DNA of 42,501 bases from Candidatus Mailhella merdavium (lineage in GTDB: Bacteria; Desulfobacterota; Desulfovibrionia; Desulfovibrionales; Desulfovibrionaceae). Numbering within the stretch: the first letter of the stretch is position 1; each line of letters begins with the position of its first letter. Below are positions 8,671 through 17,616 of this stretch, in pieces. Made by a program: the position numbers and the translations under genes. The notes beneath the pieces are model-generated. The model ran no database searches, was not told the origin of the DNA, and was given only the letters and a program-made list of their open reading frames with translations. The DNA is taken from contig DWXS01000069.1 of assembly GCA_019119045.1 (NCBI GenBank), positions 1 through 42,501 of the forward strand, in the 5' to 3' direction.

Positions 8671-8698
8671 GAGCCTCGAACGGGACAGGCTCCTTTTT
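8671..8698 (+). terminator. Rho-independent terminator
   Basis: GAGCCT (8671-8676) pairs with AGGCTC (8687-8692) around a 10-base loop and is followed by C and five T. It closes the spacer holding repeat copy A, just before the next gene's promoter region. Confidence 0.6.
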
Positions 8699-8765
8699 GA
8701 AAAATACTTGACTTTGGCTGTGGGTAGGATAGCCTATTGAAAACTGTTTCTAATAAGAGGTTCCC

Positions 8766-9197
8766 ATGGATCAATTTCTCCTCTGGGTTCACCCTGTCGT
8801 TCAGGCGATTGCGCTTCTTCCCGGTCTTCTGGCTCTTTGCCAGGGAATACAGCGTGTGGCAATGAACCATTTCAAGATGAGGCTTGTCTTCCCGTGGAAG
8901 GCGCACGTCCGCTGGGGCAGTGTGGCCATGTTATTGTGGATTGCCGGCGCCTTTGGCTTCTATGTGACGCATGAAGTATTTGGAGAAACGCACATTACCG
9001 GAATTCACGCAGAACTGGCTGTATGGATCATAGCGTTGTGCGTGGTGGGACTGCTGAGTGGAATTGTAATGGATAAAAAAAAGAAACGGCGTTTCTGGCT
9101 GCCCGTCATCCACGGTTTCTTGAACGGTCTGCTGATTGTTCTGGTATTGTATGAATGCTATACGGGTTATTTATTATCTGCTTCTTTCCTGATGTAA
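8766..9197 (+). CDS. Four-helix membrane protein, DUF4079/cytochrome b561-like
   Basis: This 143-residue protein has four hydrophobic segments (about residues 10-28, 48-66, 84-103 and 118-137). Histidines sit at or near helix ends (HP near residue 9, NHF, KAHVRW, THE, GIHAE, IHGF), the pattern of small di-haem membrane proteins. I think it resembles the DUF4079 family, found in cyanobacteria and sulfate reducers, but this is from memory. The start MDQFLLWVHPVVQ follows AAGAGG at ideal distance. It stands alone between a terminator and the next promoter, so it is probably a single-gene unit. A role in membrane electron transfer is inference only. Confidence 0.65.
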   Translation: MDQFLLWVHPVVQAIALLPGLLALCQGIQRVAMNHFKMRLVFPWKAHVRWGSVAMLLWIAGAFGFYVTHEVFGETHITGIHAELAVWIIALCVVGLLSGIVMDKKKKRRFWLPVIHGFLNGLLIVLVLYECYTGYLLSASFLM

Positions 9198-9247
9198 GAT
9201 AAAAGCCGGTAATTTTGAAATTATTTTTCAAAAAAAAGATGAACATA

Positions 9248-9276
9248 TTGCAATGTGCCTTGTTGAAGTATATAAC
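9248..9276 (+). promoter_or_regulatory. Candidate sigma70-type promoter of the secreted GlcG-like gene
   Basis: TTGCAA (9248-9253), a 17-base spacer and TATAAC (9271-9276) match the consensus well. The start codon of the next gene is at 9393, leaving a leader of about 110 bases. Confidence 0.45.
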
Positions 9277-9392
9277 ATAAGGTGAATTCAGCGAATAGGG
9301 GAAATATGGGGCGGATATGTTTCCGTTAGGGCGGATCGGCATGGGGCCGGTTTACCATGAAAATGTTTCCTCATATGTGTTTGGAGGTTCAT

Positions 9393-9887
9393 ATGCGTCG
9401 TATTCTGCTTTCATGCGCTCTGGTTCTTGCTCTGGCTCTTCCCGCCTCTGCGGCAGTCGACGCCAGCAAGCTTCAGTTGCCCGGCGATATCACCCTGGCC
9501 CAGGCTCAGAAGGTCATGGCAGGTGCGCTTGCCTTTGCGGAAAAACAGGGCGTGCCCATGAACATTTCCATCGTTGATGCGGGCGGAAATCTGAAAGCGT
9601 TTTACCGTATGGACGGCGCGTTTCTCGGGAGTATAGACGTATCCATGAAGAAAGCCAAAACCGCACGTCTGTTCAATATGTCTACGGCGGAACTCGGTGC
9701 TGCTTCCCAGCCTGGTCAGGAACTTTTCGGAATTGAAGTAACGAATGACGGCCTGGTTATTTTCGGCGGAGGCGAACTGCTGAAGGATAAAAACGGCGTT
9801 GTCATCGGCGCTATCGGCGTGAGCGGCGGTTCCGTACAGGAAGATACCAACGTGGCCAAGGCCGGCGTTGAAGCTCTGAATAAGTAG
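9393..9887 (+). CDS. Secreted GlcG/HbpS-family (haem-degrading-like) protein
   Basis: This 164-residue protein begins with a clear signal peptide (MRRILLSCALVLALALPASA, cleavage likely after ASA near residue 20). The mature part matches the GlcG/HbpS family (DUF336): TLAQAQKVMAGALAFAEKQG, VDAGGNLKAFYRMDGA, KKAKTARLFN, and the GGGELLKDKNGVVIGAIGVSGGS hairpin. Family members bind haem or small ligands; the exported form suggests a periplasmic binding or scavenging role, not proven here. The ATG at 9393 is chosen over one at 9357 because GGAGG lies 5 bases before it and the signal peptide then starts correctly. It is likely monocistronic. Confidence 0.88.
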   Translation: MRRILLSCALVLALALPASAAVDASKLQLPGDITLAQAQKVMAGALAFAEKQGVPMNISIVDAGGNLKAFYRMDGAFLGSIDVSMKKAKTARLFNMSTAELGAASQPGQELFGIEVTNDGLVIFGGGELLKDKNGVVIGAIGVSGGSVQEDTNVAKAGVEALNK

Positions 9888-10092
9888 CTTCAGGCCCAGA
9901 GTCTTCGTTTCTCCTCTGCCGTATACTATTAGGATTCATTAATATTGCAGGAAGACATATCCGCAGTTTTGGAGAACAGACTCGGCCTGACAGCAGGTTC
10001 ATAGTGCATAATCTGCTGTATTATTTGCACTGAGCTGATTTGAAGTTGTAACGGCAGCGTGACTCAGCGCAGAATCGATTCATAGTTCGCAG
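9888..10092 (+). other. Spacer that may be transcribed, no gene seen
   Basis: About 200 bases separate the secreted-protein gene from a very strong terminator at 10093-10135. No convincing reading frame is present. It is either an unusually long 3' untranslated region or holds a small RNA using that terminator. I see no clear promoter within it. Confidence 0.4.
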
Positions 10093-10135
10093 CCCCTCCC
10101 CGGTCTTTCTCAGGAGAGACCGGGGAGGGGTTTTT
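10093..10135 (+). terminator. Strong Rho-independent terminator
   Basis: A perfect 14-bp GC-rich stem (CCCCTCCCCGGTCT / AGACCGGGGAGGGG) with a 10-base loop is followed by five T. It insulates the chemoreceptor promoter from upstream transcription. Confidence 0.9.
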
Positions 10136-10233
10136 GAGTCAGACAATCGGCAACAAAGTGAAAAGAGAAGTGTGGACAGGGTTGAGTTTTTGTATTTTCT
10201 GCCGATAAGATGGAGCGGATTCGTCAGGGAAAC

Positions 10234-10261
10234 TTGACAGGCCGACCCCTGTGTATATAAT
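10234..10261 (+). promoter_or_regulatory. Near-consensus sigma70 promoter of the chemoreceptor gene
   Basis: TTGACA (10234-10239), a 16-base spacer and TATAAT (10256-10261) are both perfect consensus hexamers. The start codon is 29 bases further on, with AGGAG between. The chemoreceptor thus appears to be expressed from a housekeeping promoter and not a flagellar sigma28 one. Confidence 0.65.
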
Positions 10262-10289
10262 CGGAATAATTCTTGTTTAGGAGTGCGCC

Positions 10290-12005
10290 ATGTCTGTTGG
10301 ATCGCGTCATGTTGCCGTAGTAGGGCTTGCCATGATTCTGCTGCTAGCCGGAATGTTTGTTCCCTCAAGGGGACTGGCCCTTGCCTGCGGCGGAGCAGCC
10401 CTTGTTTGCATGCTGCTCGCTGTTTTTATCGTTCAGTTCGGCAGCAGTAAACCGTTGAACAGCCTTGAAGCATGGCTGAAGAAAACTTCTTCTGCTGAAA
10501 AATTTTCGCCGGTACCGGAATATCTCGGCCATGATTTTGCTCCTCTGGCTGCTCTGATGGAAGACGCATTGAAGGAGTGCAAAACCTTGCGCGAAGAATG
10601 CGGACAGGAACGGGAGCGTGCGGAAAAAGCGGAACAGGAGTTGGCGCGTACCAAAACTTCATTGACGGCAATACAGGATCAGGCCAGACAAGATGAAGAA
10701 CTGCGCCAGGCTGTCGCGGATAAGACTCAGACACTTTTTTCTCTGTACTGGTCTCTGGTTCATCCCCTTGCCAAGCTGGTCGGGCACATAGCGGAAGGTG
10801 TGGAAGAGCAGCGTTTCCGTCTGGATGAGACAAGCAAGGCTATGTCCCATATCACGGATAATGTTGAAAATATTGCCAACAGCGCCAATACGGCCTCGGA
10901 ACAGGCTCAGGGGTCACGAGGTGTGGCCATTTCTGGAGCGCAGGAATTAAAGGTTGCTGTGGATTCCATTGATGAGGTCAAGGAACGTACGCTTACGTTG
11001 AAAGACGCAATAAATGGCCTCGGACAGAAAGCGGAAGCCATTGGTCAGGTTGTCGGATTCATCAATGATGTTGCCGATCAGACAAATCTTCTGGCCCTGA
11101 ACGCCGCCATTGAAGCAGCTCGTGCCGGTGAGGCTGGACGCGGCTTTGCCGTGGTGGCCGACGAGGTGCGTAATCTGGCTGAAAAGACAATGCAGGCGAC
11201 AAAGGAAGTCACTGACGCCGTTTCCAGTATCCAGCGTCAGACCAAGGAAACTATTGAAGCTGTCGACAGCGCTGCGGAGCAGACTGTTCAGAGTGCAGAA
11301 CGGGCAACCTCGGCCGGGACTTCTATGGAATCCATTGTCGGAAATATGGAACAGGCCGCGCAGCAGCTTGAGAATATTGCTCAGGCAACTGTGGAGCAGT
11401 CGCGCAGCAGCCAGGATACGAACGAGTCGCTTGCCGTCATTCGTGGCGTGGCTCAGGAAACATCCAGCCATATGGAAAATTTCACGGCAACGCTGGTCAA
11501 ATTGACGGGTTCTTTGGAAGACTTGGGAATGGTTGCGATTGCACTGAAAAATGGAGACTATAATCTGACGCTGTCCGAAGATCTGGTGCAGTGGACGGAC
11601 AACCTTGCAACCGGCATTCCTTTGATCGATGAACAACATAAGATGTTGTTGAACTATATAAACAACCTGTACAGAGCCACACAGCGTGGCGTAACGGATG
11701 ATGTCCTTTTGAATATTCTTGATGTGCTGCACGATTATACTGTGTCGCACTTCAGCACGGAAGAACAGTTCTTCCTCCATTCCGATTATCCGGATTCACA
11801 GAAGCATAAGGAACTTCATCGCAAGTTTACGAACAAGATTGCCGAGTTCCGGGATTCTCTGGCAAAGGGTTCTGCTCAGGTGAGCATGGAGCTTTTGAAC
11901 TTCCTGAAAGACTGGCTCATTCATCATATTCAGGGCACCGACCATCTGTATGTGGACTATGTCCAGCGTGCCCTTCGTGAGGAAAAGAAGATGTCTTCAA
12001 AGTAG
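10290..12005 (+). CDS. Methyl-accepting chemotaxis protein with C-terminal bacteriohemerythrin
   Basis: This 571-residue chemoreceptor has two transmembrane helices back to back (about 8-27 and 31-51) with only a few residues between, so no periplasmic sensor domain. A coiled coil (about 95-135) precedes the signalling domain, whose hairpin tip around residues 263-300 is highly conserved ([19 protein letters not shown]). The C-terminal domain (about 435-565) is a bacteriohemerythrin with all seven di-iron ligands: His450, His487, Glu491, His506, His510, His546 and Asp551, in the same spacing as DcrH-Hr of Desulfovibrio vulgaris. It should report cytoplasmic oxygen or redox state to CheA/CheW. 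The start follows AGGAG. No che genes are adjacent. Confidence 0.96.
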   Translation: MSVGSRHVAVVGLAMILLLAGMFVPSRGLALACGGAALVCMLLAVFIVQFGSSKPLNSLEAWLKKTSSAEKFSPVPEYLGHDFAPLAALMEDALKECKTLREECGQERERAEKAEQELARTKTSLTAIQDQARQDEELRQAVADKTQTLFSLYWSLVHPLAKLVGHIAEGVEEQRFRLDETSKAMSHITDNVENIANSANTASEQAQGSRGVAISGAQELKVAVDSIDEVKERTLTLKDAINGLGQKAEAIGQVVGFINDVADQTNLLALNAAIEAARAGEAGRGFAVVADEVRNLAEKTMQATKEVTDAVSSIQRQTKETIEAVDSAAEQTVQSAERATSAGTSMESIVGNMEQAAQQLENIAQATVEQSRSSQDTNESLAVIRGVAQETSSHMENFTATLVKLTGSLEDLGMVAIALKNGDYNLTLSEDLVQWTDNLATGIPLIDEQHKMLLNYINNLYRATQRGVTDDVLLNILDVLHDYTVSHFSTEEQFFLHSDYPDSQKHKELHRKFTNKIAEFRDSLAKGSAQVSMELLNFLKDWLIHHIQGTDHLYVDYVQRALREEKKMSSK

Positions 12006-12054
12006 CGGCAACGGGCTGTTGTCGGGAACGCTGTAAAGCAGGACGATGTTCCGA

Positions 12055-12100
12055 AACCAGAAAGCGCGGCTTTACGAATAAAGCCGCGCTTTCTGGTTTT
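12055..12100 (+). terminator. Long-stem terminator between convergent genes
   Basis: A perfect 20-bp stem (12055-12074 with 12079-12098), loop CGAA, ends in a T run on the plus strand. A short T run also exists on the minus strand, so it may serve both the chemoreceptor gene and the convergent ubiE gene. Confidence 0.9.
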
Positions 12101-12119
12101 CGTTCTGGAAGAAGGATTT

Positions 12120-12920
12120 TCAGGCCCCTTTGACGGCAATATGAAGATTTGCCACGCCGAGCGTCAGGCTGGTGTATGTTACGAAGGGGAAACCCGCGTT
12201 ACGGAGTTCTTCACAGAATTCCACAGGGCGGGGGAAGTTTTGTACCGTATCGGCAAGGTAGGTATAGGCCTCGGGATAACTGCATATAAGCCCGGCCAGG
12301 CGGGGCATGATTGTCCGCAGATACCAGTGATAAAGTGCGCCGAAGATCGGAATGTCTACGGGAGCAAATTCAAGGATACAGGCTCTTCCTCCCGGCACAA
12401 GCACCCTGTGCATTTCTTTCAGCGCGTCCAGACGTGGCAGTACGTTTCTGATGCCGAAAGCCATGGTCACGGCGTCGAAAGAGGCGTCAGGCAGCGGCAG
12501 AGCCCGTGCATCCGCCACAAGGGGAAAAATACGGTTTTCGCCTGTTTTCCTTACCTTATGTTCCATGCCGAAATCCAGCATGGGTTTGCAGATGTCTGCG
12601 GCGGTGACCTCAATTCCCTTATAGCGTTTGCAGAGTGCAATGCTGACATCCAGAGTTCCGGCTGCAAGATCCAGTATCTTGCGCGTGGGGCCGGGGACAA
12701 CGGCACGAACCAGATTACGCCTCCACCAGAAATCCATCCCCAGACTGAAGACATGATTCTGCAGATCGTACCATGGCGTCAGGCGGCCGAACATATTACT
12801 TACGGTCTGCGCATGGATATCGCCGGATTCTCTGTCGGTGTTTTTTTCCGGTGGCGTTGAGGAAGGAGCCATGTTTTCATCAGGTTTGCCTTCATCGGGC
12901 AGGCGCTCCTGTTCGTTCAT
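12120..12920 (-). CDS. ubiE: Demethylmenaquinone methyltransferase (UbiE/MenG)
   Basis: This SAM-dependent C-methyltransferase carries out the last step of menaquinone synthesis. The 266-residue protein has a disordered 40-residue N-terminal extension, then FGRLTPWYDLQNHVFS, SAM motif I ILDLAAGTLDVS (glycine-poor but in place), the acidic DARALPLPDASFDAV motif, and the UbiE signatures AFGIRNV and HRVLVPGGRACILEF. The ATG at 12920 follows AAGGAG. It overlaps the stop of the upstream small gene by four bases, indicating coupling. As no ubiquinone is expected in such anaerobes, menaquinone is the likely substrate. Confidence 0.92.
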   Translation of the reverse strand: MNEQERLPDEGKPDENMAPSSTPPEKNTDRESGDIHAQTVSNMFGRLTPWYDLQNHVFSLGMDFWWRRNLVRAVVPGPTRKILDLAAGTLDVSIALCKRYKGIEVTAADICKPMLDFGMEHKVRKTGENRIFPLVADARALPLPDASFDAVTMAFGIRNVLPRLDALKEMHRVLVPGGRACILEFAPVDIPIFGALYHWYLRTIMPRLAGLICSYPEAYTYLADTVQNFPRPVEFCEELRNAGFPFVTYTSLTLGVANLHIAVKGA

Positions 12921-13108
12921 TGCGCGTCTCCTTCTGTCCACGGTTCTTCTTGGAGTCGTTTTTTTCCTTCCAGCATGGTGTCAAGGACGACTCTGTGCAG
13001 GGAAGGAAAAATCTCCCCAAAGTTTGCCGGGGATATTCGTTGGGTTTCAATGAACTTGACGGCTATTTCCTTACTGACCTGCAAGGCTTCCTTTTCCATT
13101 CTGTCCAT
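12917..13108 (-). CDS. Conserved small protein coupled to ubiE
   Basis: This 63-residue protein starts MDRMEKEALQVSKEIAVKF; its core (KFIETQRISPANFGEIFPSLHRVVLDTML) has the feel of a short helical domain, and I believe close relatives exist in other Desulfovibrio genomes. AAGGAG lies 8 bases before the ATG, and the stop overlaps the ubiE start (ATGA), so it is clearly translated. Function is unknown. The opening, Ser-Lys-Glu-rich helix plus a PxNFxEIFP motif, is reminiscent of small regulators, but I do not assign one. Confidence 0.75.
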   Translation of the reverse strand: MDRMEKEALQVSKEIAVKFIETQRISPANFGEIFPSLHRVVLDTMLEGKKRLQEEPWTEGDAQ

Positions 13109-13154
13109 GTGTCAGGCTCCTTCCCGACCTGTCACGGCAGGATCGGAAATATTG

Positions 13155-13209
13155 AAAAACCCGCCGGGGGGAATGGCCCCGGCCACCATGGCAGGGAACC
13201 GGGCGGGTT
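13155..13209 (-). terminator. Terminator downstream of the class A PBP gene
   Basis: On the minus strand, AACCCGCC (13209-13202) pairs with GGCGGGTT (13165-13158) around a GC-rich interior that can pair further, followed by a T run (the A run at 13155-13159 on the plus strand). It separates the PBP gene from the small gene and ubiE. Confidence 0.8.
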
Positions 13210-13244
13210 AAAGAGAAAGGAACGGTGCCCCTCCCTCTTTGTTT

Positions 13245-15782
13245 TTAAAAGAGTTCCTTCAGCAGATCTTCCCTGCGTTGAAGGGCAGGCTTGGGGCCGT
13301 CCTTGGGAACGACCGTCGTGCCGGGATCCGGAGCTGTTCCGGCCATGAAGGGCAGAGAAATTCCCTCCACATTGAAGGTCACGATCCCAGGCGGCATGCT
13401 GAAGTCGTCGGGAGGATAGGATTCCAGAGCCTTTTTGGCATATTGGACATAGACCGGTAAGGCTGCTCCCGTCCCGGTTTCACCTCTTCCCATAGGTTGA
13501 ACCTGATCGTAGCCGATATAGGTTCCCGTCACCAGATGCGGAGTGACGGCAAGAAACCAGGCGTCGGTTTCGCCGTTTGTGGTTCCTGTTTTTGCGCCGA
13601 GAGGACGTTTGAGAACATTCGCCCTGCTTGCCGTCCCGTACTGTACCACGCCCTTGAGCAGACAAGCCATGATATAGGCGTTCTGGGGGGATATGACCTG
13701 AACGGATTCCGGGGGATTTTCATAAATAGTGTTCCCCCAGGAGCCCTGAATACTCTGGATCAGACGGGGTTTGACCAGCTTTCCGCCGTTGGCGAAGGCC
13801 GTATATGCGCGCGTCATGGCCAGGGGCGTGACTTCGCCGGCTCCGAGACTGAGCGCAAGCACAGGAGGGAGAGTATCCGGCAGACCAAGGGCATGGGCGC
13901 GATCCAGCATTGCCTGAACTCCGATGCTCTGTGCCACGCGTATGGAACACAGATTGCGCGATCTGGCCAGGGCTCTGTTAAGGCGCATGGGGCCTTCAAA
14001 ATTTCCTTCAAAGTTGCGCGGACGCCAGGGCTCATTGCTCAGTTCATTAATGAGCAGAATGGGAGCGTCCAGAACAATTGAACCTGCGGTGAAGCCGTGA
14101 TCCAGTGCGGCGGAATACAGAATGGGTTTGAAAGAGGAGCCGGGCTGTCTCATGGCCTGCGTGGCCCGGTTGAACTGACTGCCTTCATAGCCGAAGGAGT
14201 ATCCGCCAACCATGGCGACAATGTCGCCGCTTTCCGGCTCTATGGAAATAAGAGCCCCCTGAATGTCGGGATACTGCTGGAGTTTAAGCGGAATGGCTGT
14301 ATCCGGAGTGACATTTACCAGCGAAAAGGCTTCCTTGCCTTTGGCGGGAGCAGGGGCCGACAGGGAAACCCAGACGACATCTCCGGGTTCCAGAACCTTG
14401 CGCGCGTCACTGACGACTACCGCAGACAGATTTCCCGCCACCCGTTTGTTGGGCTTGCGTGCCCAGCCCATATCGCGCAGCGAAATTGTTCCTTTATATC
14501 CGGAACCGAGGGAGAGTTCGGCGCTTTTCTGGGTTACGCTGCTTACCAGAGCCTTGACCCAGCCGTTATCCTCCAGTTTTTCAGGAGAAAATTCCTGCTC
14601 GGCAAGAAATTCTTCAAACTGAGGGGGCGTAAGCTTTTCAATGGGACCGAGCCATCCGTGTCTTTTGGTGGCGTCTTCCAGCCCCTGACGCAGAGCCTCG
14701 TCTGCGGCGAGCTGCTGAACAGGCTCCATGCTGGTATGAACGGTGAGACCCATTTCATAGACTACGTCCTCGCCGTACATGCCGAAATCAAAACCATAAC
14801 GTCGGGAATTTTCCTCGTTGAAAAGTTCGATGAGTTCCCGCCGCACTTCCTCAAGATACCAGCCTCCCTCACGTCCCATGCCGGCGGGCATGCTTTTGTA
14901 TTCTAGCTGTTCGTAGATGGCCTGGTCATACTGGCCGTCGTCAATCCAGCCGAGATCCCGCATGCGCCGTAAAACCTGCTTTTGGCGTGCCTGTGCCGCT
15001 TCAGGATGGCGATAGGGATTATATGTGGATGGGGCCTGAGGCAGGGCGGCCAGAAGTGCAGATTCGGCGAGCGTCAGATCCTTGGCATGTTTGGCAAAAT
15101 AGGTGCGGGCCGCAGCTTCGACACCATAGGAGTTATTACCCAGAAAAATCTGATTGAGATAGAGTGTGAGTATTTCATCCTTGCTCAACTGTTGTTCCAG
15201 TCTGTAGGCAAGAATAATTTCCTTGATTTTGCGCTCATAACTCTTTTCCGGGGTAAGCATGAGACGCTTCACCACCTGCTGGGTGATGGTACTGCCTCCG
15301 CTTGTCTTTTCTCCAGATTTGATATTGGTGATCATGGCGCGGATTATGGCTTTAAAATCCACGCCGGGATGCTTATAGAATTCGTCGTCTTCAATGGCCA
15401 GAAAAGCCTTGGGCACCCAGGGGGACATTTCCTCCTGAGTCACGAGGAAACGACGTTCCCTGTAAAACTGGCCGATCAGACTGCCGTCTCTGGCAAGTAC
15501 GTTGGTGACAAGGGGCGGGCGATAGTCCGCGATTTTACTGAAGCTCGGCAGGTCGCTGCTTGCCCAGAGGTACACGCCGCCGGCAACGCCGCAGCCGAGC
15601 AGGCAGCAGGTGAAACCGGACACGAGAAGAAAACGCAGAATGCGTCTTTTCCTGCGCGGACGGGGAGCTTTGGGAGAAGGTGCCTGACTGTCCTCGGAGG
15701 AGGGGGAAGAAGCATGTTCCTCAGTCGGCAGATCCAGTGAGAGTCTGTCGAGCGGATCGGTATGTTTTTCCTTGTCTTGCAT
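13245..15782 (-). CDS. mrcA: Class A penicillin-binding protein (PBP1A type)
   Basis: This bifunctional enzyme polymerises and cross-links peptidoglycan. The 845-residue protein has a Pro/Ser-rich cytoplasmic N-terminus ending in RPRRKRR, a membrane helix (about 50-73), a GT51 glycosyltransferase domain (catalytic Glu131 in EDDEFYKHPG; GGSTITQQ; LYLNQIFLGNNSYGVEAAA), an OB-like insert as in PBP1A, and a transpeptidase domain with Ser549 in GSSFK, SRN, and Lys731 in KTGTTNGETDAWF. All catalytic motifs are intact. The ATG at 15782 has only a weak ribosome binding site. A 255-base spacer separates it from gatB and a terminator lies behind it, so it is probably transcribed alone. Confidence 0.95.
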   Translation of the reverse strand: MQDKEKHTDPLDRLSLDLPTEEHASSPSSEDSQAPSPKAPRPRRKRRILRFLLVSGFTCCLLGCGVAGGVYLWASSDLPSFSKIADYRPPLVTNVLARDGSLIGQFYRERRFLVTQEEMSPWVPKAFLAIEDDEFYKHPGVDFKAIIRAMITNIKSGEKTSGGSTITQQVVKRLMLTPEKSYERKIKEIILAYRLEQQLSKDEILTLYLNQIFLGNNSYGVEAAARTYFAKHAKDLTLAESALLAALPQAPSTYNPYRHPEAAQARQKQVLRRMRDLGWIDDGQYDQAIYEQLEYKSMPAGMGREGGWYLEEVRRELIELFNEENSRRYGFDFGMYGEDVVYEMGLTVHTSMEPVQQLAADEALRQGLEDATKRHGWLGPIEKLTPPQFEEFLAEQEFSPEKLEDNGWVKALVSSVTQKSAELSLGSGYKGTISLRDMGWARKPNKRVAGNLSAVVVSDARKVLEPGDVVWVSLSAPAPAKGKEAFSLVNVTPDTAIPLKLQQYPDIQGALISIEPESGDIVAMVGGYSFGYEGSQFNRATQAMRQPGSSFKPILYSAALDHGFTAGSIVLDAPILLINELSNEPWRPRNFEGNFEGPMRLNRALARSRNLCSIRVAQSIGVQAMLDRAHALGLPDTLPPVLALSLGAGEVTPLAMTRAYTAFANGGKLVKPRLIQSIQGSWGNTIYENPPESVQVISPQNAYIMACLLKGVVQYGTASRANVLKRPLGAKTGTTNGETDAWFLAVTPHLVTGTYIGYDQVQPMGRGETGTGAALPVYVQYAKKALESYPPDDFSMPPGIVTFNVEGISLPFMAGTAPDPGTTVVPKDGPKPALQRREDLLKELF

Positions 15783-15810
15783 GGCGTATCTGGTGCCAAA
15801 GGCCGTTTAT

Positions 15811-15829
15811 GCTCCTCAGGAGCTTTTTT
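15811..15829 (+). terminator. Terminator-like hairpin in the PBP leader (plus strand)
   Basis: GCTCCTCAGGAGC can fold into a short hairpin and is followed by six T on the plus strand, that is antisense to the PBP mRNA leader. No plus-strand gene precedes it, so it either ends stray antisense transcription or is a chance fold. Confidence 0.25.
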
Positions 15830-16037
15830 GCGAATGAAGCCATTCTGCCCGCATATTGCCTGAACTTTCGAGATGCGGGACTGCCGCGAACTTCTTTAAA
15901 TTCCGGTTACGCCTTTTTCCTGAATGGTGGAATCGTCATGATATATCGTATTCCATTTCCATCGGGAAATCGGACTGTACCTATCCCGGACAAAGGGGCA
16001 AGATGCGCGCCTGAACGCAGAGAAAAGACGGTTCAGA

Positions 16038-17471
16038 TCAGTTTTTCAGCAGGCGGGCAAGAATTTCGTTGACCACAGCAGGATTAGCCTTACCGCGCAT
16101 CTCACGCATCACCTGACCGACAAAAAAGCTGATGAGCTTTGTTTTGCCGCCCCTGTAGGCCTCCACTTCCGAAGGATTGGCTTCGATCACTTTCCTGACC
16201 GCCTCTTCAATGGCGCCGCTGTCCGATACCTGAGCGAGTCCCTGTTCTTTTACATAGGCTTCGGGCATGACACTGCCCTGCATGATAACCGGGAAGATAT
16301 CTGCACCTATTTTTGCACTGATCAGGCCGGAATCTATGATCTTTGCCAGTTCGGCCAGAGCTTCGGCGGAGAGTTTCAGATGCGCGCTGTCCAGACCCTG
16401 TTCGTTGATTTGCCGGAGCAGCGGACCAAGCATGAGATTTGCTATCTTGCGCGCCTCCGGATACAGGCGGGCGGCGTCTTCAAACAGTTTTGCCAGATGG
16501 GGATCGGCCGAAAGCAGCGCGGCATCGGTTTCGGGCAGTTTCCATTCTTCCATGAAGCGGGCAAGACGGGCCTGAGGCAACTCGGGCTGAGTCTCCGTCC
16601 AGAGGGCAAGTTCCTCTTCGCTTATGACGACGGGCACAAGATCGGGATCGGGAAAATAACGATAATCCTGCGCATCTTCCTTGCCGCGCATGGCAAGGGT
16701 GATATTGCGGGCGGCATCATAGAGGCGTGTTTCCTGAGTCACCTTTTCGCCGTCTTCCAGAAGATCGCTCTGGCGGGAAATTTCATATTCGATGGCCTTC
16801 TGGACATGGCGGAATGAATTGAGGTTCTTCAGTTCGGTGCGCGTTCCCAGCGTCGTGCAGCCCCGGGGGCGAATCGAGACATTGGCGTCGCAGCGGAAAC
16901 TGCCTTCTTCCATATTGCCGTTGCTGATGCCGAGGCTCACAACCATGGCATGAAGGGCTTTGAGGTAGGCAACGGCTTCCTCCGGGCTGGACAGATCAGG
17001 TTCGCTGACGATTTCAATCAGCGGCGTTCCCGCTCTGTTAAGATCGACGAGACTGATCTTTTCTCCCTGAGGATGGATATTCTTTCCCGCATCGTCTTCC
17101 ATATGGATGCGGGTGATGCCTATGCGCTTGTTCCTGCCGTTTACGGAGATGTCCAGCCATCCGTGTTCGCACAAGGGCTCCTCAAACTGAGAAATCTGAT
17201 AATCCTTGGGCATATCGGGATAAAAGTAATTCTTGCGGGCAAACCGGGAGTGTCGATTGATATTTGCATTGACGGCCAGAGCCATGCGGGAGGCAAATTC
17301 AACAGCCTTCCGATTCAGCGAGGGAAGAACTCCGGGCATACCGGCACAGATTTCGCAAACGTTGGTATTGGGTGCGTCGCCGAAAGAGTTCGGACAGGAA
17401 CAGAACAGTTTGCTTTCCGTGGCGAGATGGACATGAACTTCAAGCCCGATAACGGCTTCGTAATCCGACAT
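16038..17471 (-). CDS. gatB: Aspartyl/glutamyl-tRNA amidotransferase subunit B
   Basis: GatB is the tRNA-binding and kinase-like subunit of GatCAB, which converts Glu-tRNA(Gln) and Asp-tRNA(Asn) to the amidated forms. The 477-residue protein starts [16 protein letters not shown] and shows the hallmark segments [61 protein letters not shown] and [12 protein letters not shown], and ends in the C-terminal YqeY-like helical domain ([17 protein letters not shown]). The ATG at 17471 follows GGGAG; an upstream in-frame start is not needed. gatA and gatC are not adjacent. Confidence 0.96.
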   Translation of the reverse strand: MSDYEAVIGLEVHVHLATESKLFCSCPNSFGDAPNTNVCEICAGMPGVLPSLNRKAVEFASRMALAVNANINRHSRFARKNYFYPDMPKDYQISQFEEPLCEHGWLDISVNGRNKRIGITRIHMEDDAGKNIHPQGEKISLVDLNRAGTPLIEIVSEPDLSSPEEAVAYLKALHAMVVSLGISNGNMEEGSFRCDANVSIRPRGCTTLGTRTELKNLNSFRHVQKAIEYEISRQSDLLEDGEKVTQETRLYDAARNITLAMRGKEDAQDYRYFPDPDLVPVVISEEELALWTETQPELPQARLARFMEEWKLPETDAALLSADPHLAKLFEDAARLYPEARKIANLMLGPLLRQINEQGLDSAHLKLSAEALAELAKIIDSGLISAKIGADIFPVIMQGSVMPEAYVKEQGLAQVSDSGAIEEAVRKVIEANPSEVEAYRGGKTKLISFFVGQVMREMRGKANPAVVNEILARLLKN

Positions 17472-17616
17472 TGAACACTCCCGAAATGCGGCGGGCACAC
17501 GAGGCCTGCCTTAAATTGCTGCTCGAGGCCGAGAACAGCGAGAGCAAGAAAATAGCATGATTCCCCGCAAGGCTCAAGCCATGGGGTACATGCCTGTAAG
17601 AGCAGATGGTTGCCGA

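Larger units (their letters stand above)
8031..8765. other. Long spacer after mrdA without a gene
   Basis: About 735 bases hold no convincing reading frame. From left to right there is a terminator-like hairpin (8187-8218), a repeat element shared with the spacer after the Lon-like gene (8212-8640), and a second terminator (8671-8698). TTGACT at 8708-8713 may be a -35 element for the next gene, but no good -10 box follows. The rodA gene expected here in many relatives is missing. Confidence 0.6.
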
